From positions 248,001 to 312,000 of the forward strand of contig QORU01000010.1 in NCBI GenBank assembly GCA_003574785.1: 64,000 bases of DNA. The letters are read 5' to 3'. Of this stretch, positions 25,284-36,147 are shown piece by piece. The position numbers and the translations under genes are program-made. Under the pieces are notes generated by a model, which searched no databases, had not been told where the DNA came from, and saw only the letters and a program-made list of their open reading frames with translations. The DNA comes from Taklimakanibacter deserti. GTDB lineage: Bacteria > Pseudomonadota > Alphaproteobacteria > Rhizobiales > Aestuariivirgaceae. Position 1 is the first letter of the stretch. Each line of letters starts with the position of its first letter.

Positions 25284-28168
25284 TCGCGCACCGCGTCCGC
25301 ATCGCGCGGCGTGATATCGGGGAACTCCTTGTCGCTGCCGACTTCCGGCGTGATCTTCCAGGAGCGGGCGCATTTGCGCCCCTCTGCCGGTTTGAACACC
25401 ACCGCGACACCCTTCACATCGTCGAGCCGGAACGCATCGGCCGGTCCCTCGCCCGCGACGAGCGTCGCATCGGAGGTGATCGCCATCTCGGCAATGTCGA
25501 TGCCTTTCAACACCGCGAGCAAATCCTCATCGGAAACATGGACCTCGGGAGCCGCCTCGAGCGATGAGCCGATGGTCTTCTTCACCTGGCGCTCGATCTC
25601 GAGCGCCCCGGTGATCACGCGGCGCACCTCGCGGATCTTGTCCCACTTCGCCGCCAGATCGGCGTCGACCCATTTCTCGGGCGGTCTCGCGAACTGCATC
25701 AGGTGGACGGAGCTCTTCTCAGCCCTGAAGCGCGACAGCCACACTTCTTCCGCAGTGAAGCAGAGGATGGGAGCGAGCCATGTGGCGAGGCAGTGGAAGA
25801 GCTGGTCCATCACCGTGCGGCAGGCGCGCCGGCGCTTGGACGAGGGCGCGTCGCAATAGAGCGAATCCTTGCGGATATCGAGATAGAAGGCCGAGAGATC
25901 GACATTCATGAAGTTGATGAGCTGGGCGACGACCTGCTTGAAATCATAGGTGCGATAGCCTTCAAGCACGCTCGCATGGACTTGCGCGAGCTTGTGCAGG
26001 ATATAGCGCTCGAGCTCCGGCATGTCCTTGGGATGGAGACGCTCCTTCTCCGCGAAGCCGTCGAGGGCGCCCAGTATGTAGCGCAGCGTGTTGCGCAATT
26101 TGCGATAGGCCTCGACGTTGCTCTTGAGGATCTCAGGCCCGATGCGCTGGTCGTCGACATAATCGGTCGAGGCCACCCACAGCCGCAATATGTCGGCGCC
26201 CGACTGCTTGATCACGTCCTGCGGGAAGACCTGGTTGCCGAGCGACTTCGACATCTTGCGGCCGTCTTCCGCCATGGTGAAGCCATGGGTGATGACGGTG
26301 TTGTAAGGCGCCCTGCCCCTGGTGCCGCAGCTCTCGAGCAGCGATGAATGGAACCAGCCGCGATGCTGGTCGGAGCCTTCGAGATAGACATCGGCCGGCC
26401 AGCGCAGATCGGGCCGCTGCTCCAGCACGAAAGCATGGGTCGAGCCCGAATCGAACCAGACGTCGAGGATGTCGTTCACCTTCTCCCATTCGTCGGTGTC
26501 GGTGACGCGGTCCTTGAGGAAGCGCTCATGCGCGCCCTCGGCGAACCAGGCATCGGCACCTTCGGTCTCGAAGGCCTGAGCGATGCGCTCGTTCACTTCC
26601 GGATCGTTGAGGACGAGCCCGGTCGCCTTGTTGACGAAGACCGCGATCGGAACGCCCCAGGCGCGCTGGCGGGAGATCACCCAGTCGGGACGTGCTTCGA
26701 TCATGCCGCGCAAGCGGTTCTGGCCGGCCGGCGGCACGAACTCCGTCTCGTCGATCGCTTTCAACGCCTTGGCGCGCAAGCCGCCCGTCTCGCCATCGCC
26801 CATGGAGATGAACCACTGCGGCGTGTTGCGGAAGATGATCGGCTTCTTGGAGCGCCAGCTATGCGGATATTGGTGCTTGAGGCGGCCGCGCGCGATCAAG
26901 GCGTTGGCGGCCAGAAGCGCCTGTATGATCGCCTCATTGGCATCGCCCTTCTCGCCCTTCTCGGTGAGCACGCGCTTGCCTTCGAAGCCCGGCGCTTCGG
27001 CGGTGAAGATGCCCTCGGCATCGACGGTGAAGGGAATCTCCGTCTTGACTCCCAAGGCCTTCAGCTTGCCGAGATTGGCTTCCCAGACCTCGAAGTCGTC
27101 GGCGCCGTGGCTCGGTGCCGTATGCACGAAGCCGGTGCCGGCATCGTCGGTGACATGATCGCCTTCGAGCAACGGCACGGCGAAATCGTAGCCCAGACCT
27201 TTAAGCGGGTGCGCGCAAGTCGCGACCTTCGCCATATCGACATCGCCGATGCGCTTGAAATCCTCGACGCGGCAGGCCTTGAAGGTCTCGGCCGCGAGGT
27301 TGTCGGCAAGGATCAGGCGATCGCCGGTCTTGGCCCAGTTGTCGTTGGGCGCCGCGGTGATCTCATAGAGGCCATAGGCGATCTTGGGCGAATAGCTGAT
27401 GGCGCGGTTGCCGGGGATCGTCCAGGGCGTCGTCGTCCAGATGACGGCCGAAGCGCCCGCGAGATCTTTGGGCCCTTTCACCACCGGAAACTTCGCATAG
27501 ATCGTGTCGCTGGTGTAGTCCTGATACTCGACCTCGGCCTCGGCGAGCGCCGTCTTCTCGACCACCGACCACATCACCGGCTTCGAGCCGCGGTACAATT
27601 GTCCGCTCGCAGAGAATTTCATGAGCTCGCGGGCGATCTGGGCCTCGGCCGGGAAGGCCATGGTGGTGTAGGGATCCTTCCAGTTGCCGACCACGCCCAG
27701 GCGCTGGAACTCCTGCGACTGGATGCCCATCCAGTGCTCCGCGAAAGCCCGGCATTCCTGGCGGAATTCGTTGATCGGTATCGCGTCCTTGTTCTTGCCC
27801 TTGGCGCGATACTGCTCCTCGATCTTCCATTCGATGGGCAGGCCATGGCAGTCCCAGCCCGGCACGTAATTGGCGTCCCGGCCCGACATCTGCTGCGAGC
27901 GAACGACCAGGTCCTTCAGGATCTTGTTGAGCGCGGTGCCGATATGGATGTTGCCATTGGCATAGGGCGGACCGTCATGCAGGATAAAGAGCTCATGGCC
28001 CTTGGCCTTCGCATCTTCCCTGAGCCGGGTGAAGATATCCATCTCCTGCCAGCGCTTGAGGATTTCCGGTTCCTTCTGCGGCAGGCCGGCCTTCATGGGG
28101 AAGTCGGTCTTGGGCAGGAACAGGGTCTCGCGATAGTCGCGAGCCGGGGTGTCGGGCTTGTCGTTCAT
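25247..28168 (-). CDS. ileS: Isoleucyl-tRNA synthetase
   Basis: This 973-residue class I synthetase charges tRNA-Ile. The HIGH signature is [11 protein letters not shown] near residues 67-77 and the KMSKS loop is [10 protein letters not shown] near 638. The editing domain (CP1) lies between ([14 protein letters not shown]). The C-terminus reads RKCARSWKI, the short alphaproteobacterial form without the full four-Cys zinc site. The ATG at 28168 ([15 protein letters not shown]) is chosen; the frame continues upstream but homology begins here. Confidence 0.97.
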   Translation of the reverse strand: MNDKPDTPARDYRETLFLPKTDFPMKAGLPQKEPEILKRWQEMDIFTRLREDAKAKGHELFILHDGPPYANGNIHIGTALNKILKDLVVRSQQMSGRDANYVPGWDCHGLPIEWKIEEQYRAKGKNKDAIPINEFRQECRAFAEHWMGIQSQEFQRLGVVGNWKDPYTTMAFPAEAQIARELMKFSASGQLYRGSKPVMWSVVEKTALAEAEVEYQDYTSDTIYAKFPVVKGPKDLAGASAVIWTTTPWTIPGNRAISYSPKIAYGLYEITAAPNDNWAKTGDRLILADNLAAETFKACRVEDFKRIGDVDMAKVATCAHPLKGLGYDFAVPLLEGDHVTDDAGTGFVHTAPSHGADDFEVWEANLGKLKALGVKTEIPFTVDAEGIFTAEAPGFEGKRVLTEKGEKGDANEAIIQALLAANALIARGRLKHQYPHSWRSKKPIIFRNTPQWFISMGDGETGGLRAKALKAIDETEFVPPAGQNRLRGMIEARPDWVISRQRAWGVPIAVFVNKATGLVLNDPEVNERIAQAFETEGADAWFAEGAHERFLKDRVTDTDEWEKVNDILDVWFDSGSTHAFVLEQRPDLRWPADVYLEGSDQHRGWFHSSLLESCGTRGRAPYNTVITHGFTMAEDGRKMSKSLGNQVFPQDVIKQSGADILRLWVASTDYVDDQRIGPEILKSNVEAYRKLRNTLRYILGALDGFAEKERLHPKDMPELERYILHKLAQVHASVLEGYRTYDFKQVVAQLINFMNVDLSAFYLDIRKDSLYCDAPSSKRRRACRTVMDQLFHCLATWLAPILCFTAEEVWLSRFRAEKSSVHLMQFARPPEKWVDADLAAKWDKIREVRRVITGALEIERQVKKTIGSSLEAAPEVHVSDEDLLAVLKGIDIAEMAITSDATLVAGEGPADAFRLDDVKGVAVVFKPAEGRKCARSWKITPEVGSDKEFPDITPRDADAVREWQKRHQKKLFA

Positions 28169-28325
28169 CTTCGGTTCGTAAGTCAAAATTGATTGTTTGT
28201 CGGGCGGGCTTGTAACAGCGAAAGCCGCCAGGGGAAAGGGCGGCATCCTAGGTTTACAATCCCAATTCACAATCCTGCCCCAAGGAGATGGCTATTTCCC
28301 GACCCCTCACGCTATCAAGGACGGC

Positions 28326-31193
28326 ATGATGACGTGGCTTATCCGGTTACTGGGACTTCTCCTCATCGGCGCGGCGACGGCCGCTCCAGCGGCCGAACTG
28401 CCGAAAGAACCGATGCTCCGGATCGACGGCGGCATGCACACGGCCGTTATCCGGCGCCTCGATGTCAGCGCCGACGGCAAGGTCCTGGTCACCGGCTCCG
28501 AGGACAAGACGGTCAGGGTCTGGTCCCTCCCCGACGGCCGCCTGCTCCGGACCCTGCGCCTCCCGACGGCCCCCGGCGATGTCGGCAAGGTTTTCGCGGT
28601 GGCCCTGAGCCCGGACGGCAAGCTCGTCGCGGCGGGCGGATGGGACGATGTCGATCCCGAGGCGCTCGACTATTACGTCTATATCTTCGACCGCATAACC
28701 GGCCACTTGCTGGGCCGCCTCGGTCCGCATAGGCAGGTTATCAACGAGCTCACCTTCTCGCCTGACGGCAAAAGGCTCGCCGTCGGCCTGGGGGACCGCG
28801 CGGGTATCGCCGTCTGGGACACCACCGATTGGCGTCAAGTGCTGAGCGACAGCGAGTATGGCGATCAAGTGAATGGCATCGCCTTCAGCGCGAGCGGCGA
28901 GATGGCGGTCACTTCGCATGATCGCGGGCTCAGGCTTTACTCACCCAATCTCGAGCTGCTCGGAAGCGTTTACGCGCCCAGCAACGACAGGGCCGAGGGC
29001 ATTGCCTTCTCGCCCGACGGCAGCAAGCTGGTGGTCGGCTATGTCGGCACCATGGCCGTCGATATCCTCGACGCCAAGAGTCTCAAGCTTCTCTATCAGG
29101 CGGATACCAGCGGGCTCGATATTGGCGATCTTGCCGCCGTCGCATGGTCGGATGACGGCCGGATGATCTTTGCCGCGGGCGACTATTATACGCGAGGCGG
29201 CAAGGAAGAGCGGATGCAAATGTTCGCATGGGGCGATGAAGGCCGTGGTGAGCGCCTGGCCGTCGATGCGGCGGCCAATACGGTGATGGATCTCAAGGCC
29301 ATGCCGGGCGGCGGCGCCGCCATTTCTGATGCCAATCACGGTTTCACCGTCTATGACGCGAATGGCGACATCGTGCTGCGCAAGACGAGCATCGCCGCCG
29401 ATCTGCGCGGCGAGCTCGGCGACAATTTTACCGTCAGTGAGGACGGCATGCGCGTGCGGTTCGGCCTCGGCGTAGAAGGCCTGGATCCGTGGCTGTTCGA
29501 CATGTCGACGCTTCGCTTCACCGAATCCCCGCAGCCGCCAGGCGATCTCAAGCCCGCCAATGTGACCCAGCTCGCCGTCGAGGATTGGAACGGCCGGGAC
29601 GATACGAGCATCAGCGGCGCACCGCTTGAGCTTGACAAGAATGAAACGAGCCGCGCTCTCGCCATCGAGGAGGATGGCGAAACCCTGGTGCTCGGCACCG
29701 ACTTTGCCCTCCGGCGCTACACCAAGAAAGGCACGCGGCTCTGGAAGCTCGCCGTGCCTTCGATCCCCTGGGGCCTCAACATCACGGCGAAGGATCAGCT
29801 GCTGATCGCCGCCCACACCGACGGCACGATCCGCTGGTACCGGCTCGCCGACGGCGCCGAGCTTCTGGCGCTTTTCGTCAATGCCGTCGACAAGCGCTGG
29901 ATCGCCTGGACTCCGACGGGCTATTACGCCGCCTCTCCGGGCGGCGAGGACCTCATCGGCTGGCATGTCAATCGCGGCGTCGACGAGACGCCCGATTTCT
30001 TCCCGGCGAGCCAGTTCCACGACCGCTTCTATCGGCCCGATATCGTGCGCGAGGTGTTCAACACCTATGATGAAGGCGAGGCGATCAAGGCCGCCAACGC
30101 CAAAGCGAAGCGTCCGAACCGCAAGCAGGAGATCGCCGACGCCCTGCCCCCGGTGATCGAGATCGTCAATCCCGGCCAAGGCGCTTCCGTCACCGAGACG
30201 CTGGTGACGCTCGCCTACCGCGTGCGCACGCCCGACGGAAAGCCTGCCGATGAGATCGAGGTCCTGATCGACGGGCGCCCGCAAGGCCAGCGCGGCGCTG
30301 CCGTCGTCACCGACGACGACACGCAGAGCCTCGACGTCACCATCCCGGCGCGCGATGTCGACGTGTCGCTCATCGCCAGGCAGGGCGATGCGGTGAGCGT
30401 GCCGGCGCGGATCACGCTGAAATGGGCCGGCCCGCCGTCCGAGGACCAGATCAAGCGCAAGCTCTATGCCGTCTTCGTGGGCGTCAGCGACTATGAGAAG
30501 GCTGGTCTCAAGCTCAATTTCGCCGATGACGATGCGCGCGATTTCTCGCAAAGCACGGCGGCTGAAAAAGGTGCGCTCTATGAGGCGACCGAGATCAAGC
30601 TCCTGACCGATGCGGAAGCGAGCGCCGAAAACATCCGCTCCGCTTTGGGCTGGCTCGAGGACAAGGTCGGGCCTGAGGACGTGGGCCTCCTGTTCATGGC
30701 CGGGCACGGCGTCACCGATGCCAAGCAGCGTTTCTATTTCCTGCCCGTCGGCGGCGATCCGGAAGACCTGCGCTCGACGGCGATCGGGGAAAGCGAGATC
30801 CGCGAGGCGATCTCATCGCTCGCCGGCAAGGCGATGTTCTTCATCGATGCCTGCCATTCGGCCGACAGTCTCAAGGGCGATGTCGCCCAGGCCGATGTGA
30901 CGGCGGTGGTCAACCGCATGGCGCGCGCCGATTCCGGCGTCATCATGTTCGCCTCGTCGGGCGGCAACGAACTCTCGCTCGAGCGCGCCGACTGGAACAA
31001 CGGCGCCTTCACCGAGGCGCTGCTCCAAGGCATCGCCGGCGGCGCCGACTATGAGAAGGACGGCAGCATCTCGACCGCCGAGCTCAATCTGTGGCTCACG
31101 ACGCAGGTCAGGAAACTTACCCAGAACCGGCAGAATGCGGTCATGGTGAAGCCCGACACGGTGCCGGACTTCTCGATTGCAAGGCTGAAGTGA
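28326..31193 (+). CDS. Secreted WD40-repeat protein with C-terminal caspase-like domain
   Basis: This 955-residue protein starts with a signal peptide (LIRLLGLLLIGAATAAPAAE). Residues about 35-550 hold WD40-like blades (SADGKVLVTGSEDKTVRVWS, FSPDGKRLAVGLGD, FSPDGSKLVVGYVG). A linker with a bacterial Ig-like strand pattern (about 610-700) follows, then a C14 caspase-type domain with VFVGVSDYE, the catalytic H794 in MAGHGV and C843 in FIDACHSA. Orthocaspases usually cleave after Arg or Lys. WD40 blades probably bind partners. The export signal places it in the periplasm or outside. It is divergent from ileS with 157 bases between. Confidence 0.88.
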   Translation: MMTWLIRLLGLLLIGAATAAPAAELPKEPMLRIDGGMHTAVIRRLDVSADGKVLVTGSEDKTVRVWSLPDGRLLRTLRLPTAPGDVGKVFAVALSPDGKLVAAGGWDDVDPEALDYYVYIFDRITGHLLGRLGPHRQVINELTFSPDGKRLAVGLGDRAGIAVWDTTDWRQVLSDSEYGDQVNGIAFSASGEMAVTSHDRGLRLYSPNLELLGSVYAPSNDRAEGIAFSPDGSKLVVGYVGTMAVDILDAKSLKLLYQADTSGLDIGDLAAVAWSDDGRMIFAAGDYYTRGGKEERMQMFAWGDEGRGERLAVDAAANTVMDLKAMPGGGAAISDANHGFTVYDANGDIVLRKTSIAADLRGELGDNFTVSEDGMRVRFGLGVEGLDPWLFDMSTLRFTESPQPPGDLKPANVTQLAVEDWNGRDDTSISGAPLELDKNETSRALAIEEDGETLVLGTDFALRRYTKKGTRLWKLAVPSIPWGLNITAKDQLLIAAHTDGTIRWYRLADGAELLALFVNAVDKRWIAWTPTGYYAASPGGEDLIGWHVNRGVDETPDFFPASQFHDRFYRPDIVREVFNTYDEGEAIKAANAKAKRPNRKQEIADALPPVIEIVNPGQGASVTETLVTLAYRVRTPDGKPADEIEVLIDGRPQGQRGAAVVTDDDTQSLDVTIPARDVDVSLIARQGDAVSVPARITLKWAGPPSEDQIKRKLYAVFVGVSDYEKAGLKLNFADDDARDFSQSTAAEKGALYEATEIKLLTDAEASAENIRSALGWLEDKVGPEDVGLLFMAGHGVTDAKQRFYFLPVGGDPEDLRSTAIGESEIREAISSLAGKAMFFIDACHSADSLKGDVAQADVTAVVNRMARADSGVIMFASSGGNELSLERADWNNGAFTEALLQGIAGGADYEKDGSISTAELNLWLTTQVRKLTQNRQNAVMVKPDTVPDFSIARLK

Positions 31194-31293
31194 TCCTCGC
31201 CCTTCGCAGACCCGCTTTTCTTGCGAAATTGCCTGTATTTTCCCTGTATCCGAGAACAGCGCTCGCGCGCCCCTCTTGCCGAAGCAACCGGCA

Positions 31294-32052
31294 TCAGCTC
31301 TCGAAAGACCGATAGACCATGTTGGCGAGGTCCATGATGTCGTCGCGGCTCGTCTCTCCGGCGATGACGAAGCCCAAAGGACCGTCGAGCCAATAGCAGG
31401 CGGTGACGCCGTGCTTTTCCTCGATGACGAATTTCGTCTCCGACCCGCCCTGATTGGCGGTGAGGAAGATGGTGATGCGGCGCTTGTTGGCGTCCTCATA
31501 CATCAGTTGCGCCGCAGGCTGCGTGCCGGCGGCGAGGAGACGGCCGCCGAGGAAGGTGTAGCCGCGCGCGGCCAGATCCGGGATGACGAGCTTGTGGCCG
31601 ACGCGCTTCGACAGCCAGCTCGTCAAGTGCTCGCTGTCATTGGCCGCAACCTCGACCGCGTGGCGGTTCTCGCGCGAATAGATCTCATGCGCCTCGATGG
31701 CGAGATCGGCGAATTGCATCGCCTTGGGTGCGTTCACCTGGAGGCTCGCGAACCAGCCGGCGGCGCCCCCGAGCAGCAGCAGGGCCAGCGCCGCCGCGAT
31801 GGCGGCGGGCGACAAGGTGAAGCCCCGCCTGTGGCGCAGCGCCACCTTGATCTGCGGCGGCACCGTCTCCTCCAGCACCGGATCGAAGGCTTCCTTGAGC
31901 CAGGCCTTCTGGCGCCGCCAGGCCTCGACCTTGGCGCGCGCCTCGGGATCGTTGGCCAGGCGCTCGTCCAGCGCCCGGCATTCCTGCCCGGCGATCTCGC
32001 CATCGGCATAGGCGTGCAACGACCAGTCTTGGCTGTTTTCAGGCTCAGTCAT
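31294..32052 (-). CDS. Anti-sigma factor (membrane-bound)
   Basis: The 252-residue protein has an N-terminal anti-sigma region (WSLHAYADGEIAGQECRALD), a single membrane helix (IAAALALLLLGGAAGWF, about residues 84-100) and a periplasmic C-terminal domain. The zinc-binding HxxxCxxC motif is not complete, so it belongs to the zinc-free type. Its start overlaps the sigma factor stop (ATGA), so the pair is made together, and it should hold the sigma factor at the membrane until a signal arrives. Confidence 0.87.
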   Translation of the reverse strand: MTEPENSQDWSLHAYADGEIAGQECRALDERLANDPEARAKVEAWRRQKAWLKEAFDPVLEETVPPQIKVALRHRRGFTLSPAAIAAALALLLLGGAAGWFASLQVNAPKAMQFADLAIEAHEIYSRENRHAVEVAANDSEHLTSWLSKRVGHKLVIPDLAARGYTFLGGRLLAAGTQPAAQLMYEDANKRRITIFLTANQGGSETKFVIEEKHGVTACYWLDGPLGFVIAGETSRDDIMDLANMVYRSFES

Positions 32053-32558
32053 TTCACTCGTCTCAAAGAGGGTCTCGCCTCTTCGCCTATCAATTCCCTA
32101 AGCGCGCTCCGCGCCCGCGACAATCTCGACATCACCGTTCCCACCGGCACGCCGGTGATCTCGGCGACATCGCGGTAACTCATGTCCTCCAGCGCCACGA
32201 GGACCACCACCTCGCGCTGCTGGTCGGGCAGCCGGTCGAGCGCCGCCGCCACTTGCATGAACAATGTCTCGCCCTCCTGCGAGGGCTTCAGCGCCGCCTC
32301 GGGATCGGTCAGATCGTCCACCGTCTTCACGATCCCGGCCCGCCTCTCGCGCCTGAGGCCACTGACATGGATGTTGCGCAGCACCGCATAGAGCCAGGCC
32401 CGCAAGGGCCGCGTCGCATCATAGAGATGGCTCTTCACCAGCGCCCGCTCGATGCAATCCTGGACGAGATCGTCCGCCAGCGCCGGATCACCCGTGAGAG
32501 CCCGGGCAAAACGGCGCAGATACGGTATCTCGGCAGTGAGATCAGCGCGGAAATTCAT
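32049..32558 (-). CDS. ECF RNA polymerase sigma factor
   Basis: The 169-residue protein has sigma region 2 (RRFARALTGDPALADDLVQD, then RPLRAWLYAVLRN) and region 4 (LPDQQREVVVLVALEDMSYR, then DVAEITGVPVGTVMSRLSRAR). It directs polymerase to a stress regulon under control of the anti-sigma factor encoded next. AAGG precedes the ATG at 32558. The target promoters cannot be read from this window. Confidence 0.93.
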   Translation of the reverse strand: MNFRADLTAEIPYLRRFARALTGDPALADDLVQDCIERALVKSHLYDATRPLRAWLYAVLRNIHVSGLRRERRAGIVKTVDDLTDPEAALKPSQEGETLFMQVAAALDRLPDQQREVVVLVALEDMSYRDVAEITGVPVGTVMSRLSRARSALRELIGEEARPSLRRVK

Positions 32559-32596
32559 CTCGACCTTTAATCCCAGATACAGCAGCAAAAGGCAGT

Positions 32597-33895
32597 TTAT
32601 TCCATGGCCCCGGCGGGGGCACCCTCCCCATGCCGGCGCCTGATCCTGAGAACGATGAGGGTTATAGCCGTGACGACGGCTACAATCATGACGGCCTTGA
32701 CGTATTTCATGTCGATGCCCAGCGCCTCCTTGGGCAGGGTATCGAGCAAGTAGCTCAGAAGGCCCGCGACATAGTAGCTGATGGCGGCGATCGAAAGCCC
32801 CTCCACCGTCTGCTGCAGCCGGAGCTGTAACCGCGTGCGTTCGCTCATCGCCTTCAAGAGATTGCCGTTCTGCTCCTCGACATCGATATCGACACGGGTG
32901 CGCAGGAGATTGGCGGCGTGCATGAGCTTGTAGGACAGGTCGGTCTGGCGATCCTGCATGCTGAAGCAGGTGCGCATCGCCGGCATCAGGCGCCGGTCCA
33001 TGAAGGCGGTCATGGTCTGGAGGCCGTCGATCGGCCGCTCGCGCAAGGAGGCGAGCCGGGCGCGCACGATCTCGGCATAGGCACGCGTGGCGCCGAAGCG
33101 GAACTGCGACTGGCTGGCGCCGGCCTCGAGCTCGCCCGCGACCGCCATCAGACGGTTGAGCAGCGCCTTGTTGGCGGCGAGGCCTTCGCTCCGGGTCATC
33201 TCGGCGGTGATCTCGCCCAGCGACTGCTCGATGCGACGCACGACCGGCTGCAGTCTTTGCGCTTCGGGTAAGCCGAGCAGGCAGAAGGTGCGGTAGGTCT
33301 CGAGCTCGAGGAGCTGCTGCACGAAGATGCCAGCGCGCAAGGGCGACATGCCGCGGTCGAGCACGAGGATGCGCACGAAGCCGTCATGGGCGGCATGGAA
33401 ATCGGTCGCCACCAGAGCATCGCCCGCCTCGGTCTCGCAGGCGACGAGGCCTGCAGGATCGAAGACCTTGCGCCATTCGTCGCCTTCCGTTTGCGCGAGC
33501 AAATGGAGATCGACCGCGACCATCAAAGGCCCGGGCTGCGGCAATTGCAGCATGGCCTTCTGCAGATCAGCCGCCGGACGGGCGAAGGGTGTCGTGTCGA
33601 GGCTCGCGAGCTCCCAGGTATAGGTCGTGAATTCGGCATGCTGCTCCCAGCGCACGGCCGAATCGGCGAAGGCGACTCGGTAATGCTTCGATGAGGCATC
33701 GGGACCCCGATGGCCGCGCGCCGCGACGAATTCGCCAAAGGCGGCGCGGTCACGCTGGGCGAGCTCGGCATCGGTCATGAACGCGAAATGCAGGAGGCGC
33801 AGCGGCGGTGAAATGGCCGCAAAAGGGCGCGCATGCACCTCGCCCAGAACGGCGCCGCGCAACGGATGCGGTTCGAGGGTCATTTTGCGAAGCAT
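32597..33895 (-). CDS. DUF3422 family membrane protein
   Basis: This protein of about 432 residues starts with EPHPLRGAVLGEVHARPFAA, the DUF3422 signature. The middle is helical and charged (EMTRSEGLAANKALLNRLMA, TDLSYKLMHAANLLRTRVDI). Two membrane helices end the protein (IAAISYYVAGLLSYLL and AVMIVAVVTAITLIVLRI). This layout recalls CorA-like proteins with a cytoplasmic body and a C-terminal anchor, but no transport motif is seen. The start is uncertain: ATG at 33895 or 33883, neither with a good ribosome site. It follows gor. Confidence 0.82.
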   Translation of the reverse strand: MLRKMTLEPHPLRGAVLGEVHARPFAAISPPLRLLHFAFMTDAELAQRDRAAFGEFVAARGHRGPDASSKHYRVAFADSAVRWEQHAEFTTYTWELASLDTTPFARPAADLQKAMLQLPQPGPLMVAVDLHLLAQTEGDEWRKVFDPAGLVACETEAGDALVATDFHAAHDGFVRILVLDRGMSPLRAGIFVQQLLELETYRTFCLLGLPEAQRLQPVVRRIEQSLGEITAEMTRSEGLAANKALLNRLMAVAGELEAGASQSQFRFGATRAYAEIVRARLASLRERPIDGLQTMTAFMDRRLMPAMRTCFSMQDRQTDLSYKLMHAANLLRTRVDIDVEEQNGNLLKAMSERTRLQLRLQQTVEGLSIAAISYYVAGLLSYLLDTLPKEALGIDMKYVKAVMIVAVVTAITLIVLRIRRRHGEGAPAGAME

Positions 33896-33951
33896 AGTGG
33901 GATGACGCTGCGGCGGCATGTGTCGCCGGGTCGCAGCCGATGCCTAATTTT

Positions 33952-35313
33952 TCAGCCGGTCCATTTCTGGCGCATGGTGACCAGTTCCTCGGCGGCGGTC
34001 GGATGCAGCGCCATGGTGGCGTCGAAATCGGCCTTGGTCGCCCCCATCTTGACGGCGATGCCGAGAAGCTGCGCCATCTCGCCGGCATCAGGCCCGACGA
34101 TATGGCAGCCGAGCACCTTGTCGGTTCCGCCATCGACCACGAGCTTCATCAGCATGCGCTCGTCGCGCCCGGTGATCGTATGGCGCATGGGGCGGAACGA
34201 CGTCTTGTAGATGTCGATCGTGGGACTAGCCGCCCGGGCTTGCGCCTCGGTCATGCCGACGGTGCCGATCTCGGGCTGCGAGAAGACGGCGGTCGGCACA
34301 TTGGTATGATCGACCTTGATGTCACGGCCGCCGAACACCGTATCGGCGAAAGCATGACCCTCGCGGATCGCGACCGGCGTCAGGTTGAGCCGGTTGGTCA
34401 CATCGCCGACGGCATAGATGTTGTCGACGCTCGAACGCGAATAGTCGTCGACCTTCACCGCATAATGGGGAGTGAGCTCGACGCCGATCTTCTCCAGCTC
34501 GAGCCCTAAGACATTAGGGATGCGCCCCGTCGCATACATGATCTGGCCGGCGCCGAACACCGCATCGTCATTGCAGGTGACGCGCACCCCGGTGCCCGAG
34601 CGCTCGATCCGGGCGACGTCGCAGGAGAGGCGGAATTCGATGCCCTTCTTCTTCATCTCGTTGGTGAGATGGTCGCGCAGGTCCTCGTCGAAGCCGCGCA
34701 GGATCTTCTCGCCGCGATGGATGAGCACGGTCTCGACGCCGAGATTGTTGAAGATGCCGGCGAATTCGACCGCGATATAGCCGCCGCCGACGATGCAGAT
34801 GCGCTGCGGCAGGCTTTCCAGATGGAAGGCCTCGTTCGAGGTGATGGCGAATTCGCGTCCCGGCAGATGCAGCGGCACGAAAGGTGTGGCACCGGTGGCG
34901 ATGAGCACATATTTGGCGCTGACGCGGCGGCCATCGGAAAGAGCAATCGTGTAGCGGTCCTCGAAGGCGGCGCGCGCCATGATGAGCTCGGCCCCCGCCC
35001 CTTCCAGATTGCGGATATAGGCTTTGTTGAGCCGGTCGATCTCCTTGTCCTTGTTGGCGACCAGGGTCGGCCAGTCGAAGGCGACCTTCTCGGTCGTCCA
35101 GCCGAAATTCACGGCATCCTCGAAGGCTTCCGCATAGTGGCTCGCATAGACGAAGAGCTTCTTCGGCACGCAGCCGCGGATGACGCAGGTGCCGCCGACG
35201 CGATATTCCTCGGCGACCGCGACCTTGGCGCCATGCTGGGCGGCGATGCGCGCCGCCCGGACACCGCCCGAGCCCGCGCCGATGACGAAGAGGTCGTAAT
35301 CGAACTTCGTCAT
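33952..35313 (-). CDS. gor: Glutathione-disulfide reductase
   Basis: The enzyme reduces GSSG with NADPH. The 453 residues have FAD motif [17 protein letters not shown], the redox-active pair in [13 protein letters not shown], the NADPH motif [14 protein letters not shown] and the C-terminal interface with the catalytic HPTAAEEL. Its ATG overlaps the rpiA stop (ATGA). The frame continues upstream into rpiA and is rejected. The enzyme would supply GSH to the several GSTs in this window. Confidence 0.96.
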   Translation of the reverse strand: MTKFDYDLFVIGAGSGGVRAARIAAQHGAKVAVAEEYRVGGTCVIRGCVPKKLFVYASHYAEAFEDAVNFGWTTEKVAFDWPTLVANKDKEIDRLNKAYIRNLEGAGAELIMARAAFEDRYTIALSDGRRVSAKYVLIATGATPFVPLHLPGREFAITSNEAFHLESLPQRICIVGGGYIAVEFAGIFNNLGVETVLIHRGEKILRGFDEDLRDHLTNEMKKKGIEFRLSCDVARIERSGTGVRVTCNDDAVFGAGQIMYATGRIPNVLGLELEKIGVELTPHYAVKVDDYSRSSVDNIYAVGDVTNRLNLTPVAIREGHAFADTVFGGRDIKVDHTNVPTAVFSQPEIGTVGMTEAQARAASPTIDIYKTSFRPMRHTITGRDERMLMKLVVDGGTDKVLGCHIVGPDAGEMAQLLGIAVKMGATKADFDATMALHPTAAEELVTMRQKWTG

Positions 35314-36002
35314 CGTTCGAGCGTCTCGACGCCCGCAGCACCGGCGATGATCGCGAGCGAGGCCATGCCGATGAACAGGCCGTGATCGACGACGCCGGGG
35401 ATGGAGGAAAGGGCCGCGGCGAGCTTGTCGGCATTCTCGATGCGGCCCAGCGCGCAATCGAGAATGACATTGCCGTTGTCGGTGACGAAGGACTTGCCGT
35501 CGCGCATGCGCAAGGCGACCTTCCCCTCATTGCGGGTCCAGGTGAAAGCCTGGTCGATCTTGATCGCCGTCGCCTTCAGGCCGAAGGGCACGACCTCGAC
35601 CGGCAAGGGGAATTTGCCGAGCACTTCGACCTTCTTGCTCGCATCGGCGATGACGATCATCTTGCGCGAGGACGAGGCGACGATCTTCTCGCGCAGCAGC
35701 GCGCCGCCGCCGCCCTTGATGAGGCGCAACTGGCCATCGAGTTCGTCGGCGCCGTCGACGGTCAAATCGAGCACCGGCGTCTCGTCGAGCGTCGTGAGCT
35801 TTATGCCGAGGCCTTCCGCCTGCTTGCGGGTGGCTTCCGACGTCGGCACACAGAGGAGGTCCCAGCCTTGCTTGACCTTCTCACCCACCGCATCGACGAA
35901 ATGCTTCGCCGTCGAGCCGGTGCCGAGGCCGAGCTTCATGCCGGATTTGATGTGAGTGAGCGCGGCAAGCGCCGCGGCCTTCTTCAGCTCATCGGGAGTC
36001 AT
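35310..36002 (-). CDS. rpiA: Ribose-5-phosphate isomerase A
   Basis: RpiA interconverts ribose 5-phosphate and ribulose 5-phosphate in the pentose phosphate pathway, feeding nucleotide synthesis. The 230-residue protein shows [26 protein letters not shown] (catalytic Asp), [16 protein letters not shown] (Lys and Glu) and DHGLFIGMA. The start at 36002 has GGGG before it and fits the family N-terminus. gor is coupled directly downstream. A large inverted repeat lies upstream. Confidence 0.96.
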   Translation of the reverse strand: MTPDELKKAAALAALTHIKSGMKLGLGTGSTAKHFVDAVGEKVKQGWDLLCVPTSEATRKQAEGLGIKLTTLDETPVLDLTVDGADELDGQLRLIKGGGGALLREKIVASSSRKMIVIADASKKVEVLGKFPLPVEVVPFGLKATAIKIDQAFTWTRNEGKVALRMRDGKSFVTDNGNVILDCALGRIENADKLAAALSSIPGVVDHGLFIGMASLAIIAGAAGVETLER

Positions 36003-36019
36003 GAAGCCCCGCTGTCGAA

Positions 36020-36081
36020 CCTCCCTCCGCCGCGCGAAGCGCGGGGAGGGTGGACGCCCGAAGGGCGGACGGGTGGGGTCT
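36020..36081 (+). repeat. GC-rich palindromic element, left arm of a large inverted pair
   Basis: The element begins CCTCCCTCCGCC and ends ACGGGTGGGGTCT. It contains two small hairpins (CCGCGCGAAGCGCGG and CGCCCGAAGGGCG). An inverted partner is at 36148-36210, so the 190-base region between rpiA and gabD can form a cruciform. Confidence 0.7.
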
Positions 36082-36147
36082 CTCCGCCGTGATATGTCCA
36101 ATGAGTGGCTTGAACTGCCTGCATTGCTTTGAGACACCTCCCTTGCG

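Noticed and set aside
28941..30707. 588-residue frame antisense to the WD40-caspase gene
   Set aside because: Mirror of a coding frame with a clear domain structure; no motif or ribosome site supports it.
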